The notes under the pieces are model-generated. The model was given only the letters and a program-made list of their open reading frames with translations. It was not told where the DNA came from and searched no databases. From the NCBI GenBank assembly GCA_947494335.1, contig CANLUT010000005.1, positions 213,828 to 277,827 of the forward strand: 64,000 bases of DNA. The letters are read 5' to 3'. The stretch is from Oligoflexales bacterium. Lineage in GTDB: Bacteria > Bdellovibrionota_B > Oligoflexia > Oligoflexales > RGVZ01. The position numbers and the translations under genes were made by a program. Positions 54,236-61,656 of the stretch are shown here, in pieces. Positions within the stretch are counted from its first letter, which is position 1, and each line of letters begins with the position of its first letter.

Positions 54236-56071
54236 ATGGCTTACAACTCGACTATCGATTGCGTTAAAGACTTGGAGCGACACGGCCACTTGGTGCGCGT
54301 CAAAGACGAAGTGGATCCAAACCTTGAAATGGCGGCAATTCAACGCCGTGTCTATGCCGCAGGTGGCAAAGCTATTTATTTTGAAAAGGTAAAAGGTTCA
54401 CCGTTTCCGGCGGTCTGTAACCTATTTGGCTCCGTCGAGCGCAGTCGTTTTATATTTAGGAAAACGTTGAGCAGATCTAAAGATGCAATTCAGATCAAGG
54501 CTGATCCGATGTCTGCTCTGAAAGCTGTATGGCGATACTGGCACGCACCATTTACGGGGCTTCTTAGTCTTCCCATGCGTACCTGGAATCCGGCGGTTCT
54601 CGAGTGCGAAACGACGATCGATCAACTGCCATGGATTAAGAGTTGGCCCAAAGATGGAGGCCCATTTATTACCCTGCCACAGGTTTACAGTGAAGATCCT
54701 GATCGTCCAGGTGTGATGCGCAGTAACATCGGTATGTACCGCGTCCAGATGGCCGGCAATGAATATGAGAAAAATCGAGAAGTGGGTATTCACTATCAAA
54801 TTCATCGAGGCATTGGTGTCCACCATGCCGCAGCTGTTCGCAGAGGTGAAAAGCTGAAGGTGGCAATTTTTGTCGGTGGTCCCCCAGCCCACACTTTTGC
54901 TGCAGTGATGCCGCTGCCAGAGGGCCTTCCGGAAGTTGTTTTTGCTGGAATGTTGGCAGGCCGAAGATTTCGCTATGCCAAGTGGCAAGGTTGGACGGTC
55001 GCAGCTGATGCTGATTTTTGTATTTTAGGAACGATTGATCCATCGAAAACCAAGCCAGAAGGTCCTTTTGGGGATCATCTCGGATACTATTCATTGGCGC
55101 ATGAGTTTCCTGTTTTGACCGTAGAAAAAGTATTCCACCGCAGGAATGCCGTGTGGCCATTCACCGTGGTGGGTCGCCCTCCCCAGGAGGACACCTCGTT
55201 TGGTGCGATGATTCATGAGATGACCAAACCAATGGTTCCAGTCTCGCTGCCAGGGGTAAAGTCGATGCACGCCGTTGACTCGGCTGGCGTACACCCTCTG
55301 CTGCTCGCCATAGGCAGTGAGCGTTATGTTCCTTATGCCAAAGAGCGCTCGCCGCAGGAGATTTTGACGCAGGCGAATGCGATTCTTGGGTTTAATCAAG
55401 CATCGTTGGCGAAGTATCTAATGATCGCAGCCCGTCAGGATGACGAAACTCTGGATTGTCATAATGAAATGGCTTTTATGGCTCATGTGCTTGAGCGCGT
55501 CAGGTGGGAGAGGGATTTACACTTTCAAACGAAGACTACCATCGACACCCTTGACTATTCGGGAGAATCTCTCAATAGCGGTAGCAAATTGGTCATTGCT
55601 GCGGCTGGGCGTCCAGTAAGAGCGTTGTCGGCGTCGCTACCGGACGGGTTTACGATGCCGCAAGCCGATGGACTTCGGCCACACAGTTCAAAATTTATCG
55701 CCCCTGGGATTCTAATGGTATCGGTGGCACCCTTCACTGATTATAAAGGTGCTACTCAACAAGTGTCGGCGTTTTGCGCAGGATTAAAGCTTCCGGATAG
55801 CATTCCGTTGGTGGTTCTTGTGGATGATGCGGAGTTTGCTGCGGCGTCGGCGTCGGCTGCGAACTTTCTTTGGGTCACCTTTACACGCAGTAATCCGAGT
55901 CATGATATTTACGGTGTGGATTCCTTCGTAGAGTTCAAACACTGGGGCTGCCGCGGTTCCCTTGTGATCGATGCGCGGATCAAGCCACATCATGCGCCAC
56001 CGTTGGTTGAGGATTCCAATGTTACAGCTCGTGTCGAGCAACGTTTTAGTTGGATTTGGAAAGAAATCTAA
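54236..56071 (+). CDS. ubiD: UbiD-family prenylated-FMN decarboxylase
   Basis: 611 residues from ATG 54236. UbiD motifs: LPQVYSEDPDRPGVMRSNIGMYR, the Glu-Arg-Glu-type region around EGPFGDHLGYYS, and RRNAVWPFTVVGRPPQEDT. It is longer than E. coli UbiD (about 500), as in the roughly 600-residue forms linked to menaquinone or aromatic acid decarboxylation. It acts on a prenylated hydroxybenzoate or related acid using prenylated FMN; the flavin prenyltransferase UbiX is not in the window. Quinone synthesis fits the neighbouring ctaA. It is followed by deoC after 24 bases. Confidence 0.9.
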   Translation: MAYNSTIDCVKDLERHGHLVRVKDEVDPNLEMAAIQRRVYAAGGKAIYFEKVKGSPFPAVCNLFGSVERSRFIFRKTLSRSKDAIQIKADPMSALKAVWRYWHAPFTGLLSLPMRTWNPAVLECETTIDQLPWIKSWPKDGGPFITLPQVYSEDPDRPGVMRSNIGMYRVQMAGNEYEKNREVGIHYQIHRGIGVHHAAAVRRGEKLKVAIFVGGPPAHTFAAVMPLPEGLPEVVFAGMLAGRRFRYAKWQGWTVAADADFCILGTIDPSKTKPEGPFGDHLGYYSLAHEFPVLTVEKVFHRRNAVWPFTVVGRPPQEDTSFGAMIHEMTKPMVPVSLPGVKSMHAVDSAGVHPLLLAIGSERYVPYAKERSPQEILTQANAILGFNQASLAKYLMIAARQDDETLDCHNEMAFMAHVLERVRWERDLHFQTKTTIDTLDYSGESLNSGSKLVIAAAGRPVRALSASLPDGFTMPQADGLRPHSSKFIAPGILMVSVAPFTDYKGATQQVSAFCAGLKLPDSIPLVVLVDDAEFAAASASAANFLWVTFTRSNPSHDIYGVDSFVEFKHWGCRGSLVIDARIKPHHAPPLVEDSNVTARVEQRFSWIWKEI

Positions 56072-56095
56072 AAATCCGTCTGGGAGGACTGAATT

Positions 56096-56803
56096 TTGAA
56101 AAAATATACGCCTGCGGAGCTTGCCAAGTTATTTGACCACACAGCATTGAAGGCTGAGACCACAGCAGCCCAGATTGGCGTTCTTTGCGATGAGGCGGCT
56201 CGCTTGGGTACAGCGGCTGTGTGTGTAAACGCGGTTTGGATTCCTCTGGCCGCAAAACTGCTAAAAGACACTAAAGTCATGCCTATTACAGTGGTGGGCT
56301 TTCCCCTGGGAGCCAACGGTACTGAAAGCAAATGTTTTGAGGCTAAGGATGCGATTGCAAAAGGCGCTCGCGAGATTGATATGGTGCTTTCGGTTGGTGA
56401 GCTCAAGTCTGGTGCCGGTGACAAGGCGCGTGCAGATGTCGTGGCTGTGAAGAAAGCATGCGGCGCTGTGCCGTTAAAAGTAATCTTTGAGACGTCGCTA
56501 ATGACGGCGGAAGAGATTGCCAACGTTACGAAGTGGTGTGCCGAGGATGGAATTGACTTTGTGAAGACTTCGACAGGCTTTGGCAGTCGAGGTGCGTCGC
56601 TCGATGATATCCGAATTATGAAAGAGAGTATTTCGTCCGTAAAAGGGTCCAAGACAAAAATTAAGGCGTCCGGCGGTATCCGCAATTTGGAACAGACATT
56701 GTCCCTGATTGCTGCGGGAGCGGACCGGATTGGGGCCAGTGCAACCGTGTCGATCATCAATGAGCTCTCCGGAGGGGCTGCAGATAAGAAGCAAGGCTAT
56801 TAA
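56096..56803 (+). CDS. deoC: Deoxyribose-phosphate aldolase
   Basis: 235 residues from a TTG with GGAGG eight bases upstream. Cleaves 2-deoxyribose 5-phosphate to glyceraldehyde 3-phosphate and acetaldehyde in nucleoside salvage. LAKLFDHTALKAETT, VVGFPLGANGTESK, EIDMVLSVGELKSG, VIFETSLMT and the Schiff-base Lys in DFVKTSTGFGSRGAS, with the second Lys in KIKASGGIRN, all match. Last gene of the operon starting at ctaA. Cytoplasmic. Confidence 0.95.
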   Translation: MKKYTPAELAKLFDHTALKAETTAAQIGVLCDEAARLGTAAVCVNAVWIPLAAKLLKDTKVMPITVVGFPLGANGTESKCFEAKDAIAKGAREIDMVLSVGELKSGAGDKARADVVAVKKACGAVPLKVIFETSLMTAEEIANVTKWCAEDGIDFVKTSTGFGSRGASLDDIRIMKESISSVKGSKTKIKASGGIRNLEQTLSLIAAGADRIGASATVSIINELSGGAADKKQGY

Positions 56804-56966
56804 GGAACGAGCGTTATCCGGGTGTGACGCGGGGAGAAAGGTGTCTAGTTGGTGCCGGTTTTCTGACACCCGGACTTGCCACAACCTCCTGAAATATATA
56901 TTCATTTAAATTGGCGCGGTCTTTGCTCTGATGATCTGTACCTAGCTTACAGTGAGAGGTGTTCCC

Positions 56967-57587
56967 ATGACTCAATTAGGTCAAAATTTAGAGGCGAGAT
57001 CGAAAAAAGGCATGGCCATTGGGCTCACGGTCTTTGCGGCAATCGGATTTTTATTAAGCGGTTGCGGTACCATTCATTCAAAAGAATCCCAACTTTCAGG
57101 TGTGTCAAACCAGAACATTTACCGTATTGCTGGATCAGCTATTGAAGCTTGGGGCGTCGCGGTCACCAATTCGTGTAGTTATTACACGTCTACAACGGGC
57201 GACGTTGACGTCACCATTCGTGATGCGTCGATCGTGTGGGGATCTCGTGTTTATTTGGTCTCCGGTTTGACGTCGGCGAAACCTCTTATGCCGGCTTTTG
57301 CGCGAATCTGGGATGCTAAGGAAGAAGTTGAAATGCAAAGTATTAGCGACTTTGCTTGGAAAGCTCGCCGCTCGGCTCTACTGGTCGAGAGAGGACGTGC
57401 AGTAGCGTATGATTCCGTCAGTTTTGTCATCAAAGTGATCTCACCTATGGGTGAGGAGCGTTATATCAAACCAAGTTCTGGTGACTCCTACTTGAATGCG
57501 ACCTTTGACCTAAGCACTGCTGAGTGTCGCCGTGATGGTCAGCAGCCAGCGATGAATAGTATGAAGTTGAAAGCTGTCAAAGAATAA
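56967..57587 (+). CDS. Lipoprotein of unknown function
   Basis: 206 residues from ATG 56967, eight bases after AGAGG. A rather long basic n-region (RSKKG) precedes GLTVFAAIGFLLSGC with lipobox LSGC near residue 33. The mature part has Cys at TNSCSYY and AECRRD. No family recognised; the composition suggests a globular periplasmic domain. Confidence 0.72.
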   Translation: MTQLGQNLEARSKKGMAIGLTVFAAIGFLLSGCGTIHSKESQLSGVSNQNIYRIAGSAIEAWGVAVTNSCSYYTSTTGDVDVTIRDASIVWGSRVYLVSGLTSAKPLMPAFARIWDAKEEVEMQSISDFAWKARRSALLVERGRAVAYDSVSFVIKVISPMGEERYIKPSSGDSYLNATFDLSTAECRRDGQQPAMNSMKLKAVKE

Positions 57588-57629
57588 GTTCGGTTATATC
57601 TGGTAGATGCGATTTCTGCCTTATTTGAA

Positions 57630-58547
57630 TTAAGGATTACACTTTCGAAGTTGCGAAGCGATATCGTTAGGTATTGCTCGGCTGATATCGTTTTCTGAAA
57701 AATTGTATACGTCATAATTTCGTCCTAGTGGAGGGCGGCCGTTGGCAGCAGATGCTGAATTGCGAATATTTGTCCACTGATCGATGGCGTTATTTGTAGG
57801 GTTCGAACACAGTAAACAGTTATTACCGCCACTGAAGTCTGAAGCAGCGTAAATAAATGATAACTTCATGCTTGGATCTCGTAGCAACTGATCGACAGCG
57901 ACAGAGCTATAGTTTCGCCTGCCATCGAAACCACTGCCGTCATGCGAGTACGCATCCGTTACCAGAAGTAAGACTTTTACCGACTCACCACCCGCTTTTG
58001 CAATGCTTAAGGCCGTTGATGCTCCAAGCAGACCTGCTTCAGTCCCATCGGTACCGCGTTCTACGGCGTGGAAATGTGTGTTAATTGCAGCGGCAACGTT
58101 ATTGCTGTTTTCATCCAGACGTGCCTGAAAAATAATTGAATCTTCAAAAGTCACCAGTCCAAATCGAACTTTAGGGACTTTACCAAGTCCAGGAATATTG
58201 ATGTTTGAGAGGTTGCTTACGAGGCCAGCGAAGGCACGATTGACACGATCACTTTGAGACTGCATCGATCCGCTGACGTCCATGGCAAACACGAAATCAA
58301 CGATAGGTGCGCGTTTTAAGCAAAGGCCTCCGTCATCGGTTCCCAATAGCGGGGCAGGAGGAGCAATGGGCGTTGGGGGTTCTTTTGGCGGTTCGGGCTG
58401 AGTTATAACTGTCGTGCAGGGTTTTTTTGCTGTTGGTACGCAGGGTTTGGTGCGACTCCGAAACTGATTGGAGTCGCCGATGAAGTTGCCCTCCTGACAT
58501 GCTGACAAGTGAAGTGTCACGAACAAAAAGGCTAATCGTTTTTTCAT
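57630..58547 (-). CDS. von Willebrand factor A lipoprotein
   Basis: 305 residues from ATG 58547, eight bases after GGAGG. Signal MKKRLAFLFVTLHLSAC with lipobox LSAC. A Pro-rich linker (PEPPKEPPTPIAPPAP) at about 50-67 leads to a VWA domain from about 80. The MIDAS is intact: DVSGS at residues 90-94 with a Thr near GTDGTEAG and an Asp in VTDAYSHDGSG. VWA domains bind a partner through a metal ion; on a lipoprotein this implies a surface or periplasmic adhesion or assembly role. Cys pair LLCS may form a disulfide. Convergent with the lipoprotein gene at 56967. Confidence 0.85.
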   Translation of the reverse strand: MKKRLAFLFVTLHLSACQEGNFIGDSNQFRSRTKPCVPTAKKPCTTVITQPEPPKEPPTPIAPPAPLLGTDDGGLCLKRAPIVDFVFAMDVSGSMQSQSDRVNRAFAGLVSNLSNINIPGLGKVPKVRFGLVTFEDSIIFQARLDENSNNVAAAINTHFHAVERGTDGTEAGLLGASTALSIAKAGGESVKVLLLVTDAYSHDGSGFDGRRNYSSVAVDQLLRDPSMKLSFIYAASDFSGGNNCLLCSNPTNNAIDQWTNIRNSASAANGRPPLGRNYDVYNFSENDISRAIPNDIASQLRKCNP

Positions 58548-58690
58548 GTGCAGAACCTCCAAAGGTTGTATCGGCTTAGATTGGTAAAAAGTTGAAGAGA
58601 CATTCAAATCCCTCGTCAGATCAGCGAGATAGACCCCTGTTGATTTAGGTTATTTCGGTGCCTGCCGGAGTCGTCGACCAGTGACAGCCG

Positions 58691-58699
58691 TGTTATAAT
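58691..58699 (+). promoter_or_regulatory. Extended -10 promoter
   Basis: TGTTATAAT: a perfect TATAAT at 58694-58699 preceded by TG. No good -35 hexamer is seen. The start would be near 58706, about 33 bases before the ATG at 58739. Confidence 0.65.
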
Positions 58700-58738
58700 C
58701 CGATTGTTGTACACATCAATGTCGTGGGAGTTTTCCGG

Positions 58739-59815
58739 ATGAAAAAACTTTTGATTGTTTCTGCCGTTATTACCGTCTCGGGTGGCGTCATGTCTTGCGG
58801 AGGAAAGTCTGATAATGCAGGAGGTGTCACTCCCATTACGGCGTCACAGCTGTTGTCAGACAGTCAGCTGACTAACGGTATTGTGAATGCAACCCATGGT
58901 GATGCATTGGCAGCAGCCTCGGACCAAGGCGCTTCAGGTGCGCGATTTGAGCTTCTCACTGGTGATAGCGACAACGATTCGACAAACGTCACCAAAACTT
59001 GCGCAGCGTCCGCAGACGGTAAATCGGCCGTTGTGACAGTCAGTGCTACTGTTAATCGTACGCGAGCAAAAACATCTGGAGGTGGTCGCGTTACAGTGTC
59101 GGCTACCAGAACTGGATCTAGCACAGCGACGAGAACATGGTCTCGAACCGATGGTACAACAGTTTCATGTAACGGCGCCGCCACCGGGGCAAATGTTAAC
59201 TTTCAGTCACCCAGCGGACTAAAGCTCGATATCAGTTTTGAAAGAAGTCGCAATGACTCTCAGACTTACACAGGCCCGAAACTGACCCGGTCCTCATCCA
59301 AATCTTTTTCGAGTTCTGGTAAGCGCGAAGTCACATGGAGTTCTAATGACACCTCTAGTGATACCAGCACAACCTACGTCAGAAATAAATCCGTCATCGT
59401 CAAAGACACTAAGTACAGCCTTTCTATGACGAATAAAGATGGTAGCAGCACGAGCTCATCACTAACAATGACCACAGCGGACGGCGCTCCATTGGTTGTT
59501 AAAGTTGAGCGAAACAAGACCTCTCATGCAGTTGAAAGCAAGACGTTTGTCAGTGGTCAATTGGTTGCTAAGAAGGACTCGGATGCGACGATTACAACGA
59601 CCTACAATAATTTAAAAGTTAAACACTCGGACAGCTCCTGCTCGATCGAGAGCGGATCAGCTCAAGTTGTGGTGACTGATGCAACGGGAGCAACTCTAAA
59701 AACGATGACTCTGGGGCAGAATTCTGATGGCGAAAGTAGCCTCGTGGATTCGAGTGGAACAGAAATTGAAGGATTTAGTCTCGATCCATGTGACTCCGAA
59801 GACGTTAAGATTTAA
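58739..59815 (+). CDS. Ser/Thr-rich lipoprotein of unknown function
   Basis: 358 residues from ATG 58739, about eight bases after GGGAG. Signal MKKLLIVSAVITVSGGVMSC with lipobox VMSC. Over a third of residues in the middle are Ser or Thr, in alternating patterns (TSGGGRVTVSATRTG, SSNDTSSDTSTTYVR) that look like repeated beta strands, perhaps a beta-solenoid or a fibre-like surface protein. No family recognised. Its own promoter (58691-58699) and terminator (59828-59862) mark it as a single-gene unit. Confidence 0.75.
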   Translation: MKKLLIVSAVITVSGGVMSCGGKSDNAGGVTPITASQLLSDSQLTNGIVNATHGDALAAASDQGASGARFELLTGDSDNDSTNVTKTCAASADGKSAVVTVSATVNRTRAKTSGGGRVTVSATRTGSSTATRTWSRTDGTTVSCNGAATGANVNFQSPSGLKLDISFERSRNDSQTYTGPKLTRSSSKSFSSSGKREVTWSSNDTSSDTSTTYVRNKSVIVKDTKYSLSMTNKDGSSTSSSLTMTTADGAPLVVKVERNKTSHAVESKTFVSGQLVAKKDSDATITTTYNNLKVKHSDSSCSIESGSAQVVVTDATGATLKTMTLGQNSDGESSLVDSSGTEIEGFSLDPCDSEDVKI

Positions 59816-59827
59816 AGCCGATGAAGC

Positions 59828-59862
59828 GGGCCTCACCCAAAGTGAGGCCCATTTATTTTTTA
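59828..59862 (+). terminator. Intrinsic terminator after the Ser/Thr-rich lipoprotein
   Basis: GGGCCTCAC at 59828-59836 and GTGAGGCCC at 59842-59850 form a perfect 9-bp stem around CCAAA, and ATTTATTTTTTA follows. A strong rho-independent terminator. Confidence 0.93.
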
Positions 59863-59901
59863 ATGGCGACTCTGTCGGCGTGTATCCGGTAAATCAAAAG
59901 C

Positions 59902-61104
59902 ATGAAGTACCTAATCGTCACATCCGGTTTGATTTTTCCGATGGCCTGTAAGACATTGTCGACTCAGGATTCTGCGGTTAAAGACTATCAAACGCCCTAT
60001 CTTGGTGAGGTTCGCGTCAATTGGTATACGACGCGGCAACCGTCGGCTTTTGATCCGGTGACTGGAAGTGTTTATTCGGACCAGCTCTCGAGCTTGCCTG
60101 CGCAAAAAGGAGTCTCCAGTTTTAATATTGCGCCGAGTTATCAGGTTGGTGCTCTCAATATCGGCAGGCCACCGATTGTCGCAGACGATGTGCGTTTTAA
60201 TGAAGAGTTAAATCGAGCTGCTTATGACCCGACATTTGCATCGCGAGCCGTTATTTTTGTGCACGGGTTTAATCATACTTTGGAAAATGCGATGTCTAGC
60301 GGTGCGGAGATTTTCGCTGGTCTAGAACGCCCTGCGAACGGTGTGCCGCCATTTCGATCGAAGTCGATTGTTTTTTCTTGGCCGTCCGTAGGCAAAAGTG
60401 TTGATGACCCTGATGTGTCGGAGTGGCTTCGAACAGGCAGTCCCTTCTACGCGCGCGCCTATGAGCGTGATGCGCAGATGGCTGTCGCAAATAGCCGTGA
60501 ACTAGTCAACTTACTGGGAATGGTCTGCGGAAACCCAAAGCCACTGTATCGTAATATAAATGTCGTCGCGCACAGTCTAGGTGCGCGTCTTTCAGTCGAG
60601 GCGTTGGCATCTCTTAGTCGATATTATCAAGGTTTCTTCCCTTACGGGACTTCGCCAGCAGAGATCAAGGCGCATATTCCTTGTCGCGTGCACAATCTCA
60701 TGCTTGCTAGTGGCGATATGGGATTATTTCGCTTCCGCGATTTATTGCCTGATCTCTTGCTGATTACGGATCGGATCACGCTTTATGTGAACGGAACCGT
60801 GTTACAAGGGGCTGTGAATCCGAATATTACTGCCGATTTACCCTTAGCGTTATCGAAGCTGTATAACTTTTTCTCCAAAATGGAGCTAGGTCCGCGACTT
60901 GGTCACCAAACGTTTTTTCTAAATTCATTAGGGACGGCTGTTGAAATCGTTACGATGAAATTTGTCGAGTCAGCGCCGGGAACCTTCGGGCATCAAAATA
61001 TATTCTCAAGTCCGTCTGTATTGACGGATATCAACTACACAATGAATGATTTACTTAACCCCTATCGCTACCGAACCAAAGTGAATGTTTACGAGCTTCC
61101 ATAG
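59902..61104 (+). CDS. Alpha/beta hydrolase, DUF900 family, lipidated
   Basis: 400 residues. Signal MKYLIVTSGLIFPMAC with a possible lipobox PMAC (Cys16), which predicts an envelope location. DUF900 (esterase/lipase-like) motifs: RAVIFVHGFNHTLENAM near residue 115 (oxyanion), VFSWPSVGKS, the nucleophile elbow VVAHSLGARLS with Ser near 224, the Asp in ASGDMG and a C-terminal GHQNIFS His. Substrate unknown. There is no strong ribosome binding site; the gene begins 40 bases after the preceding terminator, so it must have its own promoter in or near it, or depend on readthrough. Confidence 0.82.
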   Translation: MKYLIVTSGLIFPMACKTLSTQDSAVKDYQTPYLGEVRVNWYTTRQPSAFDPVTGSVYSDQLSSLPAQKGVSSFNIAPSYQVGALNIGRPPIVADDVRFNEELNRAAYDPTFASRAVIFVHGFNHTLENAMSSGAEIFAGLERPANGVPPFRSKSIVFSWPSVGKSVDDPDVSEWLRTGSPFYARAYERDAQMAVANSRELVNLLGMVCGNPKPLYRNINVVAHSLGARLSVEALASLSRYYQGFFPYGTSPAEIKAHIPCRVHNLMLASGDMGLFRFRDLLPDLLLITDRITLYVNGTVLQGAVNPNITADLPLALSKLYNFFSKMELGPRLGHQTFFLNSLGTAVEIVTMKFVESAPGTFGHQNIFSSPSVLTDINYTMNDLLNPYRYRTKVNVYELP

Positions 61105-61164
61105 TGTTGGGCTTGGCGCGTGGCAATAAACATGTCGATAGTGTGCTGAGTGGTTCCACCGTAG

Positions 61165-61380
61165 TTGGAAGTTTTGTATAAAAAGGCTACGGCCGTGTAT
61201 ATGGATTGTGAAACCGGTAAATTTACTTCGGGAGTGCATCCTCATATCAACGATTTGATTAAAGGTATGAATCCTGAAATTCAAAAGAAATGTTACTTGT
61301 ATCACTACCAAGCTGATCCAGAATATCCGGAAGGAATGTTTAAGGGGACGCTTCGCGTTGGTGATGTTCATCAGTACTAA
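61165..61380 (+). pseudogene. C-terminal remnant of a metallo-beta-lactamase-fold protein
   Basis: 71 codons open from a TTG right after an in-frame TAG at 61162-61164, with no ribosome binding site. The reading YMDCETGKFTSGVHPHINDL, then KKCYLYHYQADP and FKGTLRVGDVHQY, resembles the end of MBL-fold hydrolases that carry a DCxT...HxSYxELxxLP region, a final metal-binding LxHYxxD and a closing GxxxxxG strand. The N-terminal HxHxDH half is missing upstream, where the end of the DUF900 hydrolase lies. I take it as a decayed gene end; a small intact gene is less likely. Confidence 0.45.
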
Positions 61381-61627
61381 TAATTTTTGCGTTCTGCCGA
61401 TGCCTTCTGAGTCGTTTGCCTGGTCGTCTGACGAGTGGGCTTCGATTTTGGTATAAGTGCCTCATTTGGCTTAGTCAGGTTGATACCTGGTCCAATTCTC
61501 TGGAAATGGACTGATAGCGCCGTCAAAATAGGTCTTTAACCGGCTGAAATTAAAGTGCATTTTCGGGTCATTCCGAGCCCTTTAAATAACCTCAAAAAAA
61601 CTTCAGTTTTACCGCTTCATTACCGAA

Positions 61628-61655
61628 CCCTCCTATAAGCGGCGGAGGGGCTCTT
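61628..61655 (+). promoter_or_regulatory. Hairpin covering the start of the repeat lipoprotein gene
   Basis: CCCTCC at 61628-61633 pairs with GGAGGG at 61644-61649 across ten bases; a T-run follows from 61654. It reads either as an intrinsic terminator or as a structure hiding the ribosome binding site, because GGAGGGG at 61644-61650 lies six bases before the TTG start at 61657. Confidence 0.5.
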
Positions 61656-61656
61656 T

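Noticed and set aside
57795..57806. GGGTTCGAAC resembling a tRNA T-loop
   Set aside because: It lies inside the VWA coding frame with no acceptor stem or anticodon arm around it.
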